This document shows, piece after piece, positions 21,301-33,110 of a stretch of DNA of 64,000 bases. Under the pieces are notes generated by a model. It was given only the letters and a program-made list of their open reading frames with translations, ran no database searches and was not told the DNA's origin. How positions within the stretch are numbered: position 1 is the stretch's first letter; each line of letters begins with the position of its first letter. Both the position numbers and the translations under genes were made by a program. Source of the stretch: Epiperipatus broadwayi (taxonomy: Eukaryota; Onychophora; Udeonychophora; Euonychophora; Peripatidae); contig JAQFVV010000027.1 of the NCBI GenBank assembly GCA_028023455.1, positions 4,273,845 through 4,337,844 on the forward strand, in the 5' to 3' direction.

Positions 21301-21869
21301 AAAGTAAAATACCTTATTATTTGGTTTCAGGAGGAGATTGTAGCCATGTAATAAAATATACTGCACCCTTTAGTCATTTTCTAATTATTAATATGTTTAA
21401 TAGTTTGATTTCTAGAAGTATTTGATTTTTTTTAATTGAGCATAATTCTAGAAAATGTACTCTTTTGGTCATATGATTTTTGTTTTAGTATTTGAATTTT
21501 TTTTTTTTTTTTTGATTGAGCATAGTTCTAGAAAGTTTGTGTGTTTATTTTTTTATTTTTTGATGGAAATTGCTATATTTTTAAACTAAAGGTCATAATA
21601 ATTGGAACACTTTGTAACTATAGCTGCCTGTATTATCTGACTTCATTTAATACTTGGTTGTGTCAATTGTAGTTTGTGGCTTCCCTTAGAAATCAAATAG
21701 TAGAGAGTATCTTCTAATCCAGCACCAATAATATTAACGGTAAGTAATAATAGTAGTAAATAAATACATGAGTAACATATATGTGAGTAAAATATGTATT
21801 AACAGCAAATATGGTGATTAAAAGGGGTACTTGCTTGTTAATTAATGGTGTTATTTCTTAGAAGTTCAT

Positions 21870-22100
21870 AAAAAGTTTAAATGCTGGAAATGCCAGAAGT
21901 GAAATTGATTCGAGGATCTAATGTCTTAGAGTCTGGTCTAGCATTCTACCACTGCATTAGGTCATGGTGTTTATTAATTATATATGTTACTTCTTGTTTG
22001 GCTCCATTATTTGTTAATGAAATGGTTTTATTAATTGTAGTTATAGTGTAAGCCTTATATTTAAAAAAAACATACTATGTGTTAGCTAAATGTTGTTGTT
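21870..22100 (-). repeat. tRNA-derived SINE-like repeat, copy 2
   Basis: This is the inverse-orientation partner of 18480-18720. On the minus strand GCAGTGGTAGAATGC resembles a tRNA box A, and TCCTCGAATCAA about 35 nt later resembles a box B. A conserved AATTTCACTTCTGGCATTTC follows. Confidence 0.55.
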
Positions 22101-22329
22101 TTTTTTATTAATTGTGCTCTTTATTAATGAGAAAATGTTAAAAGTGGCATTTTTGTATGAGATAATTCATCTTTTTACTAATTCGCCCCTAGTGAGATTT
22201 TCTGCAAGCTTGTAATATGCGTATTTTTCTATATATGTTATAATATAAAATTTTAGTTCAAAAAAATTCAATAGATGGCAAAAAAAATTATCTAAACAAA
22301 AGAATTAAGCTTTTCCATGACAAGTATAT

Positions 22330-24600
22330 TCACTGCATTATGGCAGGATTGTCAAATGTCACAATTTTATAACATTATTTAAAGAAAATGATTTGAATAA
22401 CCCAAAACATGTTTCTTTGCAAATTTATTACAATTTTAGATATTTTTATACAATAATTTACACAGTATTTATAAGATATCTGAAATATAAATTATTAATA
22501 ACTTATTTCACATGGAAATACTTTAATTTCAAAAATAGAATGTTATATTAGCAGCTAATATAAATATAGCCTGAAGTTATTTAAAAGCTTTCTATGTCTC
22601 CAATCTACTTATAATTACAAGTATAAAAATATCACAATTTTACAATAAATATTGAAAAAAATTAAACTTTTAAATCATGTTTCTTGAGATATAACAGAAA
22701 TAAATAAATATTCATTCATATTTTTTAAAAAATTCAGAAATAACAAAGATTTCATTGATTTTGTAAAATGGAAATAATCTTTCTTGAAATGATGACATAT
22801 AATTTTTTTGTTTTGATAAAATCTCATTTTTTAATATTTATAGAAACAGAATGTAGGTATTTAAAATTCATTTCTGTAGTAAACAAAAATATCTATCAAA
22901 TGAAGTCAAATTTATTGTTTTCTGATAAGTAATAATGGTTTAATATTAAATTTTATGTTGAGTGTGATAATAAAGAAACATGTTGAAATTCATGTGAATG
23001 CTAAAGGGTTAATTTTATTAATTAAAATTTTAAAAGTTCTATCCATCTGTCAATTGTAGTATTTTAATAAACCAACACACATTTGTCACTTAGTATGTCA
23101 GTAATTGTTTGGCTTCTCCCCCTGGTTGTGGAAAAAAGTTTCAGACTGCATCCTACAATTATACCTAATATTTTTAATTATTTTTCCTTCAATGATAACT
23201 AATCCTAAATACATCTTAGTTTTAAAAACATAGAATTAAAATATCTATTATTTTGTTCTACTAATGTTTTGAACAGATACATTTATTAATAATGCCAAGC
23301 TACATTGTTGTAGATAAAAGCTTTATTTAAAAATTTATATTCATATATTTAAAATGTCAAATATTAACTTTTAAAATATATGTCACTTGAAACCTTGCAT
23401 TTGTTATAAATAATCTTACAATTATTAATATATTATTTAGAAACAATGTTCAATTTAAAAAAAAAGATTCAAATATGGGGGAATATTTAATGAAAGACTT
23501 ACTAAGTCCATTCAAAATAGACAAGAGGAGTTTTCAGTTAACAGGTTGAAATAATGTATTTTATCAAAAAAACATCTCATTGTTTAAGCAACAAAATTAC
23601 TTTTTAAAATAATAAAATTCCATCTAATTTCAAAAAAATAATAGTGACATTCTTGGAAGTTGGTATTTAGTGGGAGGTATTACTCGTTTAACAATAAGAG
23701 TTTGTTACTTAAATTTTTTCACATTTAGTTGCAATAAAAATTACTTTTAATAATACATTTGTCAAAACAAGAAGGAATCTTGCTTTTTCATTTCTAAAAA
23801 ATTGGCAGTGTAAATTGTATAAATTTGCATACATCTAATATATATATATATATATATGTTTAACTAGCATATCCATTATGCGTTATGAATATGGGAACCA
23901 GACATTCCCAAAAGCGCTTAACATTTTTATTTAGTTTTTCTTTTATTGGAGCTTCACGTAGTTGTATTTTAGCACAATATAGATATTACTGAATATAAGT
24001 GAAGTAGAATTAAGTTGTTTATTACAAAAAAAAATAATTGTTTTTAGACAAAAATATTATTCAAAGAACTGATGCATATATTTGAAAAATTAAATTTTGT
24101 AAACTTAAATTGCTTTTCTGTGCAAACTTTAATGCTATTATTCTAGTTTCTGCACTTAAAATAAACTAAAAAATGAAAGTAACATAGTATTGATTTATTA
24201 GTTTAAAAAAAAAATTCTGAAGAGATTAATATTTTCTGGGTGCAGAAAAAGATAAAGGAAATTAATTCCGCCTCCACTTGCATGATGGATTTTGGTTAAT
24301 ATTATTCTGTTTCATGTGTAACCATATATACTTTTGGGTTTTAATAATTATTACACAAAACAAAAAAAATCAAGAATATAGTCATTCGAAAATTTTTCTC
24401 GAAGTAATCTCACAGAGCACATGATCTGAATGACAAACACAAGACATTATTATGCATTTTAAAAATGTTTGCAGTTATTACATTTCTGATTACTATGAAA
24501 TCTTTAGATTTTTAAAAATTAAACTATCAGAATAAATATATGTGAACTTCGCAATTCAAAAGAAAAAAAGGAAATACCTCAATAAAAGGCAAGTTGATCC
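22330..24600. repeat. Long AT-rich repeat, composite copy 3
   Basis: 22330-23012 matches the start of the family in inverse orientation, ending in AGGGTTAA (reverse of TTAACCCT). 23150-24600 carries later family landmarks in direct orientation (AACTAATCCTAAAT, TAATAATTATTACACA, AAGTAATCTCACA). Boundaries are approximate. Confidence 0.4.
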
Positions 24601-24712
24601 CAAACTTTTTTGTCTGTTTACACCCATGAGTCTCCATGGGATTATAAACAGGAAAGTTAAGGTTGCTTCATAAGATAATAAAAGTACTGCAACAATAATA
24701 ATTTAATCAGTA

Positions 24713-25583
24713 TGAAGGGGTAATCAACAAAACCAGAATCATTCTTTGGTGAGTGCTTCTTCTACAAAATACCTCTTGCAGAGATCCCGTTGCAATGGTC
24801 TTCCAACCAACATCATCTTCATCAAGTGAAGTCTTGATGCCATATAGTATTTTTTTGTGAAGTGCATCTTTCTTATTCATCAATTTTTGTAATGGGTGAA
24901 AAAAGAGAACAACATGAAAATCTGTTTATTTTTTTTAGGAAAAACAGCAGGGAGAACATTTGTAGTTTATAAGCAAACTGCTCTGGAGAAAACATAAATT
25001 TATGAGTGATTTAATGGAAGCATTCAAATTTACCATATCCCCCAAAAATCATCAAGAATGAAATCCAGTATCATGATAATGCTGTTTCTTTTTTAATGCA
25101 AGCAGCACTATTTATTCAGAATTTTTTGATGACAATCAGGCATTTTACCTACAAGTTCTAAAAGATTTGTCTGATGTAGAAAAATGAAAATGTTCTAATT
25201 TGTGGCAAACTGGAGAATGCAAGTTTCACCTGACAACATATAAGCACACAAAGCCTTGAGTGCAAAACAATTTTTAATCAAAAACAGCATGACCCTGCTT
25301 ATTTATCAGCCATATTCAGATCTAACTCAGTGTGATTTCTTTTACCCCCCCCCCCATGTCTCAAAAAGCAGGCTTGGAAATGATGAAGAAAAAGACTATG
25401 GAAGCATTAAAAGGCAGCACATTGTAAGAATTTCCACTCTGTTTCAAAAAATGGAAAACACATTTAAACTGTTGCATAACCTCCAATGGACAAGACTTTG
25501 AAGGAAATTCAATTTTGTGCTTCTTAAAAATAAATACATAATTTTTATTACAAACTTTCAGGGTTGTTTTGCATATCACCTCA
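24713..25583 (+). mobile_element. Mariner transposon, copy 1
   Basis: A TA lies at each edge (24711-24712 and 25584-25585), and the ends TGAAGGGGTAATCA and TGAGGTGATATGCA (right end, reverse) are imperfect inverted repeats. Broken translation fits a mariner transposase: KTAG.TFVVYKQTALEKT (N-terminal helix-turn-helix), LWQTGECKFHL (around the second catalytic aspartate) and FKKWKTHLNCCITSNGQ with DFEGN at the end. There are stops and frameshifts throughout and a C-run at 25346-25357. Confidence 0.75.
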
Positions 25584-25745
25584 TATGCTCTTCAGTTTTC
25601 GGGATTAAACGATATAGAAACTGTTATTAAAATATCATATCTTCATTAGATTGAACCTATGATGTGATTAAATAATCTTTTTTTTCAATTAAGCATTGTA
25701 TGGAGATTTAACATGCCTATTGTGAAATCCTGATTTAGTCTAAAC

Positions 25746-25806
25746 CAGTGCTTCTTAAATGTTTTTCATTCATGACCCCTTTTTATCGATTGAGATTTTT
25801 TTGTGA
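25746..25806 (-). repeat. hAT terminal inverted repeat (one end)
   Basis: CAGTGCTTCTTAAATGTTTT followed by CATGACCCC is typical of ZBED5-type hAT termini. It lies about 270 bp beyond the C-terminus of the minus-strand transposase. The matching far end near 28 kb was not found. Confidence 0.6.
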
Positions 25807-26029
25807 CCCAAGATATTAAATATGGTAGTTGTAATTTATGCCTGATATGGCTGCAAGAGGTGCTGCTTTCGTATCAACCACAGAAATATTCAGAGTAGGG
25901 GGCCAAAAGCAGTGATGCAAGTTCCAGCTGCTAGGTAGCACTGTTCACCATGCGTATGCACAGGAACCTTAAATATAAAATAGACATAGAAATAAATATC
26001 CCCATAAATAATTTATTTCTTTGGTAAAC

Positions 26030-27893
26030 AATATACATATGAAAGTAAGTAGTTTTAGGATTTGTTTTAAGTATACAAAAATTAATGAAAGAAAATCATG
26101 TTTCGATGAGATGGAGGTGCTTGTTTTTTTGCTGCATAGCACATTAAATCTTGGTGAAATATTTGATACTGCTGGACGTAAAGCATCTTCAATGTTTTTT
26201 AGTGTTGAACGATATTTGGATTTAATACACATTAAAACTGAAGTAGTCATTTCACATAAGTATGTGGTGCTGAATGGCAGAATAACATTTAATGCCATTT
26301 TAGAAATTGTGGGAAATTCCATCCTAGCTCTGATCCAGAATTCAGTCAAGGATTTTTATGGAAAGTCAAGTTTTAAGTTTGAGTCACTCGCTAGTCAGCA
26401 AATTCCTCTTGGGCTTTATATGGCGGTGATGAATCTTATTAATGTCAATCAAAAATGATCTGTGAATCCAAGATAACTTTTTGAAATCTAAATTTGATAT
26501 AAAGTATTTGCAAAATTGTTTCTAGGGTTTTTAAGTGATCTATAATAATTTTTGCAATTAAAGTTTTGCAATTATTTTATTCAATTATAAAATTTTCCAT
26601 AGTCAAAAACATTTCCAATGAATCATTTTCCACCCTATTCTTCCAAATGTTGATCTTTTTAATAAAACCTTCAATTTTATCATTTGAAGTAAAAATATTG
26701 CTATTTTTTCCTTGAAGAGGCAAGTTAAGATCATTTAGCTTCTCAAAAATATCAGACAAATAGCACAACTTTAATAGCCATAAGTCATTTTGAAAAAGAG
26801 CAGCAAGATCAGAGTTTTGTTCATTTTAAAATACAATAATTTCTTTTTTTAATAACAATAATCTTCTTAAACTTCGCCCTCTTGACATCCATCTTACTTT
26901 TTCACGTAATAATACATTTTTGTATTCAGAGTCCATGTCTTTACAAAGATTTGAAAATAAATGCTGTTAAGAGTACGGCTTTTAATAAAGTTTATAATTT
27001 TGATAGCATCCTGAAGCACATGGCTCAATTCAGTTGCTAATTTTTTTGCTGCAAGGGCTTCTCGATGGATCAAGCAGTGTGTAAAATTTACATGATTATT
27101 ACCAGAAGCTTTAACAAATGATTTAAATCCAATATTTTCACCAGTCATTGCTTTTGCCTCATCAGTGCATACTCCAAAGCAATTTTTCCATTCTAAACCT
27201 TCAGTTTAAAAAAATGTGTCTACTTTATTATATATGTCTTCCCCTCTTGTACATTCTTTCAAAAAAGGACAAAATAACAATTCTTCCTCAATGTTGTTTT
27301 TTTTATAAATGTATCTAACATATACTAATAATTGAGCTATTTTTGAAATATCAGTTGTTTCATCCAACCGAATTCTAAATAATAGGCTTTCTTTAAGTCT
27401 AGTAATAAATTGCTCAAATTGGTCGTTGCTAATTTCAGAAATTCTATTAGTGATAGTGTCATTTGACAAAGAAATTTTCCGAATTTCATCATCATATTTA
27501 CTTCCATAAAGTATTTCTACTGTTTTAATACCAGCAGGTAATATAAGATGTTCTCCAATGATGTATGGCTTTTTATTTTTAGCAATCAGTTATGAAACTT
27601 CATATGATGTGAGTAAATATTTGTCATTAACAGTTATAAATTTCTCAAAATATTGTTTTTGTTTATTTGAAGTTTTTAATAATCATTCAAAATATTATTT
27701 TGGTTTATTGACATGCGAAGGATGCTTGGATTCAAAATGCCTTTTTAATTTTGATGGTTTCATACTGTCTATAGACAAAACATTAGTGCAAATTAAACAA
27801 AGAGGTTTTTCATTACCATCACAGTTGTTGAAAGTAAAGCCAAATTGGAGAAATGTCTCATCATATTTTTTTTTCGCATCTTAGATGCCTTTT
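26030..27893 (-). pseudogene. hAT transposase pseudogene, ZBED5/SCAND3-like
   Basis: On the minus strand the domains appear in order. A BED zinc finger (CLIC...LKRHFESKH, about 27.80-27.71 kb) comes first. A LDETTDIS...AQLLVYVRYI segment with GEDIYNKVDTFF follows (27.40-27.21 kb), then CTDEAKAMTG, THCLIHREALAAKKL and KIINFIKSRTLNS (27.16-26.95 kb). DIFEKLNDLNLPLQGKN comes near 26.75 kb, and the hAT dimerisation domain with MALNVILPFSTTYLCE, SKYRSTLKN and PRFNVLCSKK closes the gene (26.30-26.13 kb). There are several stops and frameshifts, one in the A-run before the BED finger, and a TAA after VDTFF. It matches the domesticated ZBED5/FAM200 lineage of hAT proteins, but its breaks show it is a transposon remnant. 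Confidence 0.88.
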
Positions 27894-28434
27894 TCTGATT
27901 ACGAGATCCTGCTTGAAGAGACTGTAGCATTGACATCTGCATCATTTCCTTTAGTATTCAAATTCAACCATTTATAAGGGTAAAAAGTATTTTTATCCTA
28001 AAATATAAATCAAATAACAGTACTTATTAGTTAGCAAAGACATCAAGTGGCAGCTGTGTTTTTTTGTTTAATTATAGAAGCATATTTACTGCTGTATGTT
28101 AAAGTAATATATATTAAGGCCATAACCTTAAGACTATGCACCTAAAAAAATGACAATAGGGACCTCTGCAAATCTTAACACATCCCCGTATCAATAAATC
28201 AATTATAAATTACCTGTTAAGTTTAAAAAATAGAAATATGTTTTTACTTGTTAACAAATAAATGACAATAAGGTTCAAATAAAAAATAAATTTTTATAAT
28301 AAATAATAGGATGATAAATTTTGAATAAAAAAGTGCGGGGAAAAGTATAAAAAATAACGATGTGGACACTTGTTGACCGGAAATGTTGTGATGTGATGTA
28401 CTGCAGCTTCTTCTTAAACGAAGTCAAGAATCTC

Positions 28435-29560
28435 TCAGCAATTATGCCCAGAGAAACCTGATAGCCACTTTATTTTCCATTCCCCAGTGTAAGTTTTCCC
28501 ATATTTCGCTCCATCCCATTTCCACAACATAATATTTGTCAAATCTATGGCCTTTATATCTAAATCCCCCTTATCTTTTCCCAAATCCAGCATAAAAACC
28601 AATATTCCACTTTCTGTATAACTTTTTTCATATTTATTCTTCCATAACATCATTATATGTACCCTTTCTGTTTTCAAGCATTTACATTGAATTAACAGAT
28701 GCCTAATATTTTCTATTCCTTCCTTACATAATTTACAGACTAAATTGCTCATATTTTTCCATTTACATGTATATTCTCTTGTTGCTAAAGATCCCATTCG
28801 AGACTTAAACAATAAACTACTTTCCTTACTATTATCATATATTAACTCGCACCTAATATTCTGTTTATTTCTATATATATTTAACCTTTTTATTCTCCAT
28901 ACTAGTTCTCCATCTCTCTAACTCCCTATTCTTTACTAATAAATCTATTCTTTTATCCCATTCCTTAGTACTATAACACTCAACAATCCTCCTAACACAA
29001 TCATCCCATCTTTTGTACAAATATACTGATGTAAATTCTTTATCCAAATCTTTTGCATACCACATTAGCTTTCTTACCGATCTTGTTGCCTGCCCGCATT
29101 AGCTTTCTTACCGATCTTGTTGCCTGCCCTTTACTCATAACTCAATTAAATACTATTTTGGCTATTCTTTTATTATCCATAAACTGCAATCCACCAAACA
29201 TTTTCATTTTACTTTTTGCATCTCTCATATGAAAACTTGACCATCCCATTTATTCTTGAATTGCCTCCCTTGCTGTCCATACATCTGCATCCAATGCATG
29301 TCTTCCTACTTCCCTTTGAACTTTTTTTAATTAATTTAATACCCCTTTACTAACACATAATGCATCATTACCATATGTTAACCCTGCTACTGCAACTCCT
29401 TTCCATATAATTCTAGCTCGATCATATTTATTATAGGAAAACACTGTTAATTTCTTTATCAATCCCTTTCTTTTCTTTGCTTCATTTATCAATTTTTTCT
29501 CCCATTCTTCCAAATAATTTCTCTGATTACTTAAAATAATTCTCAAATAACTATATCTAA
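28435..29560 (-). pseudogene. LINE C-terminal pseudogene with zf-RVT
   Basis: Minus-strand translation gives YNKYDRARIIWKGVAVAGLT (post-RT region), an HALDADVWTAREAIQ/MGWSSF segment, then WRTSMENK, and finally CKLCKEGIENIRHLLIQC, a zinc-knuckle of the zf-RVT type. Several stops and a 34-bp tandem duplication (29063-29129) break the frame. The order resembles LINEs common in arthropod genomes; the clade is uncertain. The RT catalytic part is missing. Confidence 0.7.
29063..29129. repeat. 34-bp tandem duplication inside LINE
   Basis: CATTAGCTTTCTTACCGATC and the 14 bases after it occur twice back to back with no internal mismatch. Because 34 is not a multiple of three, it shifts the LINE frame. 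Confidence 0.9.
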
Positions 29561-30094
29561 ACTATAAAGATTCTTTCAAAGTCACTCTAAAAAAGTAAAT
29601 AATTTAATAATTTTCTTTGAAAGATATGGCATATAAAACCATCATGGAAAGTTAGAATTTGACAAGTTGTTAAAGGATTTCAAAAAGTAATGTTTGCAAA
29701 GATGGCAAATAATCAGACTAAATAACCAGCTTGTAATATATACAGGTTTTGTATTTTATAGATTGTTTTTCATAGTCTTTGCAAAACTTAAATCTAAAGT
29801 TTTTATTTTTTCTATCTTTTTTTATTGGAGTTTGAATGATTACATTCATTTACAAGAGGCTCCTAATAATGACCGTAATAATCTGAATGATCATGCGATG
29901 TGACAAAGATAGTTGTAATTCATGGACATTCAGTTTTAGAGTTGCTCCTTTACCGTTGTTCCAAAACCATACGGGATTCTAATAAGAATGTTAAAACAAT
30001 GTTTCCACATTAAAGTAAAAAGATTGCTCAAGTTTTGGAAAGAAAATAAGTTGTGAAATATAATTTTTTTTAAGAAAAAGAAAACTTCTCACAA

Positions 30095-30199
30095 GTCAAG
30101 CGTTGGTGGTCGAGAGGTCAGTGCGGTCGCCTTGCAAGCAGTTGACCCGGGTTGGCGGGTTCGCTTCCCGGCCGATGCTATGACACATGAAAAAAAAAA
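30095..30199 (+). mobile_element. tRNA-derived retroposon with target-site duplication
   Basis: A perfect 14-bp duplication, AAAACTTCTCACAA, flanks the insert (30081-30094 and 30200-30213), and the insert ends in an A-run. Its body (30100-30178) folds like a tRNA: a 7-bp acceptor stem with two wobbles (GCGTTGG/CCGATGC), box A-like GGTGGTCGAGAGG, a CTTGCAAG anticodon-loop region and box B GGTTCGCTTCC. The anticodon stem does not pair well, so it is not a functional tRNA. Confidence 0.85.
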
Positions 30200-30213
30200 A
30201 AAACTTCTCACAA

Positions 30214-31599
30214 AATAAAAAACAGAACACAGTTAACTATTGTCATTCTTATTTTTAAATCGGGTCTGATTCTACTACGTTATAATTTCATCGTGGTATA
30301 TGTTTTTATATAGTAGTATATATTATTTAGAGTGATGATACCATATACATGTGAGAAAATGTGTCCACATTACAGACCAATTAAAATCTAGCTGTTGTTT
30401 TTTTTTATTTTTAAAAAGAAAATAATCATATATTTTTTAAAAAGAAAAAAGTTTACAGTTGAATAATTTATGGCTATTTACACAATTTAATGTATGATAA
30501 ACATTCTTGAAATATTTCATAATAAATAATAACTCAAAGGAACGTTTTATAAAATTGACTTCAGTAATGGAGTTTTAGCTTAGTTCAGTTTATTCTATAC
30601 GAAGGAGGGGGGGGGGGATAAATTATGTCACGTGATCTCGGAGAGTTTATATTACAACGCATGGATGAAAAAATGAACCGTCTGAATGAAACCTGGATGA
30701 TTTATAAGCATTGATAATGTCGTGCAGGTGCAAAACTTTTGTGAATCGAGGATTTGTTTATTTTGACCATGTTCATCCATATCAAATAAATTATTAAAAC
30801 GCTTTCAAATAACCCTCAGTAATCTACAGATCAAATCAAAATTATTTAATAAAAAAAAAATTTCATACAAACAATTCCTACAAAGAATTTTAATTACATT
30901 TATTTAGATGTTAATTGCTTGCAGAAAACCAAAAGTCTAAAATAAAAAAAATACATATAAAAAAATTGTGTATTCACACACACACACATTGTTTAGTCGG
31001 CTGTTTTACTATTGCGAGACTTTCTGCAGCAAACTTGATTTTGGTTGCGGAAAATAATGCTTAATGCGTAAAACCTAAAGGCAATCCCATGTTTTGAATA
31101 AATAGCCCATTGTAGAGCAAAAGTTTTCCAACGACCCCCCCCCTCCGCCTTAGAGAAACCATAAAGGAGAACTATTGAGGGTTCGAGCAGTTTTCTATCT
31201 TTGTTTTAAACACTAGATAAGGATAGTTAATACTTGTTTACTGACCAATGTTGGATGGTTGGGTAAGGTTGGATACCAGAGAGAAAAATCCTAAACCTTT
31301 TGAAAAGAAATATATGGTATTAAAATCCAGATGACAGACATGGCAGGAGGGTGTATTATTTCTGTACTATAAGTTCTCAACACTATATTTTATATAATAC
31401 TTGTAAATATTAAAAACCAAAACAAATATAAATTCATTATTATTAAAAATGTATTTGTAAGTCAGAATACTGAAATAAATATACATTTATGATTGTTGAT
31501 TTTTTTTTTCTGTAATGAATGCGTAAAATAATTCTTATAAGACTAAAAAAAAAGAAAAGAAAGAAACTAGATGGCCATGGAGAATCTAGTGCACAGCCA
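30214..31599. other. AT-rich DNA, no gene recognised
   Basis: Contains a G-run at about 30606-30617, a CACGTG at about 30629 and a C-run at about 31133-31142. Translations in this stretch are short and not convincing. Confidence 0.5.
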
Positions 31600-31982
31600 A
31601 CTTACAAATATTAAAACAGGCAAAACTTTCCATACAGTAGTGCCACTCAGTGCAAGCCAGAGTAATCAATGACATTACTGTATGGAAAGTTTTGTCTGTT
31701 TTAATAACAGTTATGAGTAAGCATAAAAAATGGTGATAATGTGATGTTTAGGAGTTTAATTCCAATCCTGCCTAATAGGATAATGGTGCCTATGGTTATT
31801 AAAGAACCAAAGATATGGGTACTGAACTGAGTTAAGACCTAAATGACTATATAAGCTACTGAGCTTGTTGAAAATATTTTTGTCTTTTCAATTTTAAACT
31901 CATCGTTTTGTAGTTAAGTAGAGCTACAAGGTGGCTGCTGGAGGTTTGCATTAAATCTTAAGATCTAGGTGCAGTGCTCTCA

Positions 31983-32042
31983 GATACAAAGCTCCTCACT
32001 GACAAAAGCCTCAAGATAGAAACTAGTCTGGGAATATTGAAT
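31983..32042 (+). ncRNA. Hammerhead-like motif, array 1 unit a (core mutated)
   Basis: The core reads CTGACAA (31999-32005), GAAAC and TAGTC (ending 32028). G8 is A, so it should be inactive. Stem I pairing (TCCTCA with TGGGAA) is partly kept. Confidence 0.45.
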
Positions 32043-32420
32043 TATTAAGCACTAGATAGGGATTTTATGCACAAAGCTTCTGACATCCATTGAGTACTCT
32101 GGCTTGCAATGAGTGGCATTACTGTATGGAGAGTCTTGCCCATTTTACTAACAGTTATGAGCAAGCATAAGAAATGGTGATCATGTCATGTGTAGTGGTT
32201 TAATACCAATTCTGCTTAATAGGGTAGTGGTGCCTATGGTTATTAAAGAACCAAGATATGAGTACTGAACTGAGTTAAGAGTTATGTGACTATGTAAGCT
32301 ACTGAGCTTGGATTGAAAATATTTTTGTTTTCAATTTTAAACTTGTAGTTTTGTAGTTGAAATAAAGGGTGGCAGCTAAAGGTTTGCATTAAATCTTAAG
32401 ATCTAGGTGCAGTGCTCTCA

Positions 32421-32480
32421 GATACACAGCTCTTCACTGATGCAAGCCTCAAACTAGAAACTAGTCTGGGGATATTGGAT
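32421..32480 (+). ncRNA. Hammerhead-like motif, array 1 unit b (core mutated)
   Basis: The core reads CTGATGC (32437-32443), GAAAC and TAGTC (ending 32466). A9 is C. Stem I can pair TCTTCA with TGGGGA. Confidence 0.45.
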
Positions 32481-32771
32481 GAGGAGGCACTAGAAATTTT
32501 ATGCACAAGCCTTCTGACCCATTGAGTACTCTGGCTTGCACTGAGTGGCACTACTGTCTGGAGAGTTTTTCCTGTTTTAATAACAGTTATGAGCAAGCAT
32601 AAGAAATGGTGATCATGTAATGTTTAGTGGTTTAGCTTATAAATATATAAATTCTACTACTTTATAGCATTGAAAACATACTGGTAATATTTACTTCATA
32701 GTAGCCATTTCAGAAAAGCCATTCTAACCATTGTAACTCTATAAAGAGGGTGAGAAAGAGAATTATCATTT

Positions 32772-33110
32772 TCACCCATTGTCAGTCCTCTGCAGGGTGA
32801 CATTTTCTCCAAATTTAATCATGTTTCTTTGATCTGTATCACCTCTTTTTGCAACATACCAACAAACTTCCTTACATTGTTGGTCCATTTCATAAGTGGT
32901 CTCTTTCAAGGTTTTTTCACAATCTCTTGAAGTACAGTTTAAGACTTCAGCAATCCATCTATCATCATCTGTTTTAGCAATATCTATCATCATCTGTTTT
33001 AGCAATATATCCAGCCCAGCTTCCAGTTTTTTGAGTTTTATCAGTGATGCTAATCATATCTGTTTTGGTTTTTCCATCCAAGTATTTTACTTTTGATAGA
33101 ATGTCAGAAA
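32772..33110 (-). pseudogene. RTE-like LINE 3' fragment
   Basis: Minus-strand translation gives KVKYLDGKTKTDM, KLEAGLDILLKQ, DDDRWIAEVLN and a closing MIKFGENVTLQRTDNG, paralleling the C-terminus of RTE-type LINEs (KLKW.WAGHI, DNRWT..., ELGETFILQWIDNG). It differs enough from the other copies to be another subfamily. A 25-bp tandem repeat (ATCTATCATCATCTGTTTTA, 32956-33003) lies inside it. Confidence 0.65.

Larger units (their letters stand above)
31600..32640 (+). repeat. Tandem PLE terminal repeats, array 1
   Basis: The array opens with an inverted segment (AAAACAGGCAAAACTTTCC ... GCAAGCCAGAGTA) facing its own complement, then runs about 2.2 units in direct orientation. The GAAACTAGTCTGG landmark recurs at 32018 and 32456, a spacing of about 440 bp. 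Shared blocks include GGCTTGCA.TGAGTGGCA, CATGTTTAGTGG-type, GAACTGAGTTAAGA and GGTTTGCATTAAATCTTAAG. No protein is encoded. The layout matches the tandem pseudo-LTRs of Penelope elements. Confidence 0.75.

Noticed and set aside
26021-26458. 145-codon plus-strand ORF
   Set aside because: It is the complement of the hAT transposase C-terminus, whose recognised motifs are on the minus strand.
30100-30178. Functional tRNA gene
   Set aside because: The anticodon stem does not pair, the T-stem has a mismatch, and perfect target duplications and an A-run show retroposition.
30606-30617. G-quadruplex
   Set aside because: It is one G-run without the four separated tracts needed for a standard intramolecular quadruplex.
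32396-32596. 66-codon minus-strand ORF inside the PLE repeat
   Set aside because: The same frame appears in several repeat copies with different breaks, and the repeat is explained as non-coding terminal sequence.
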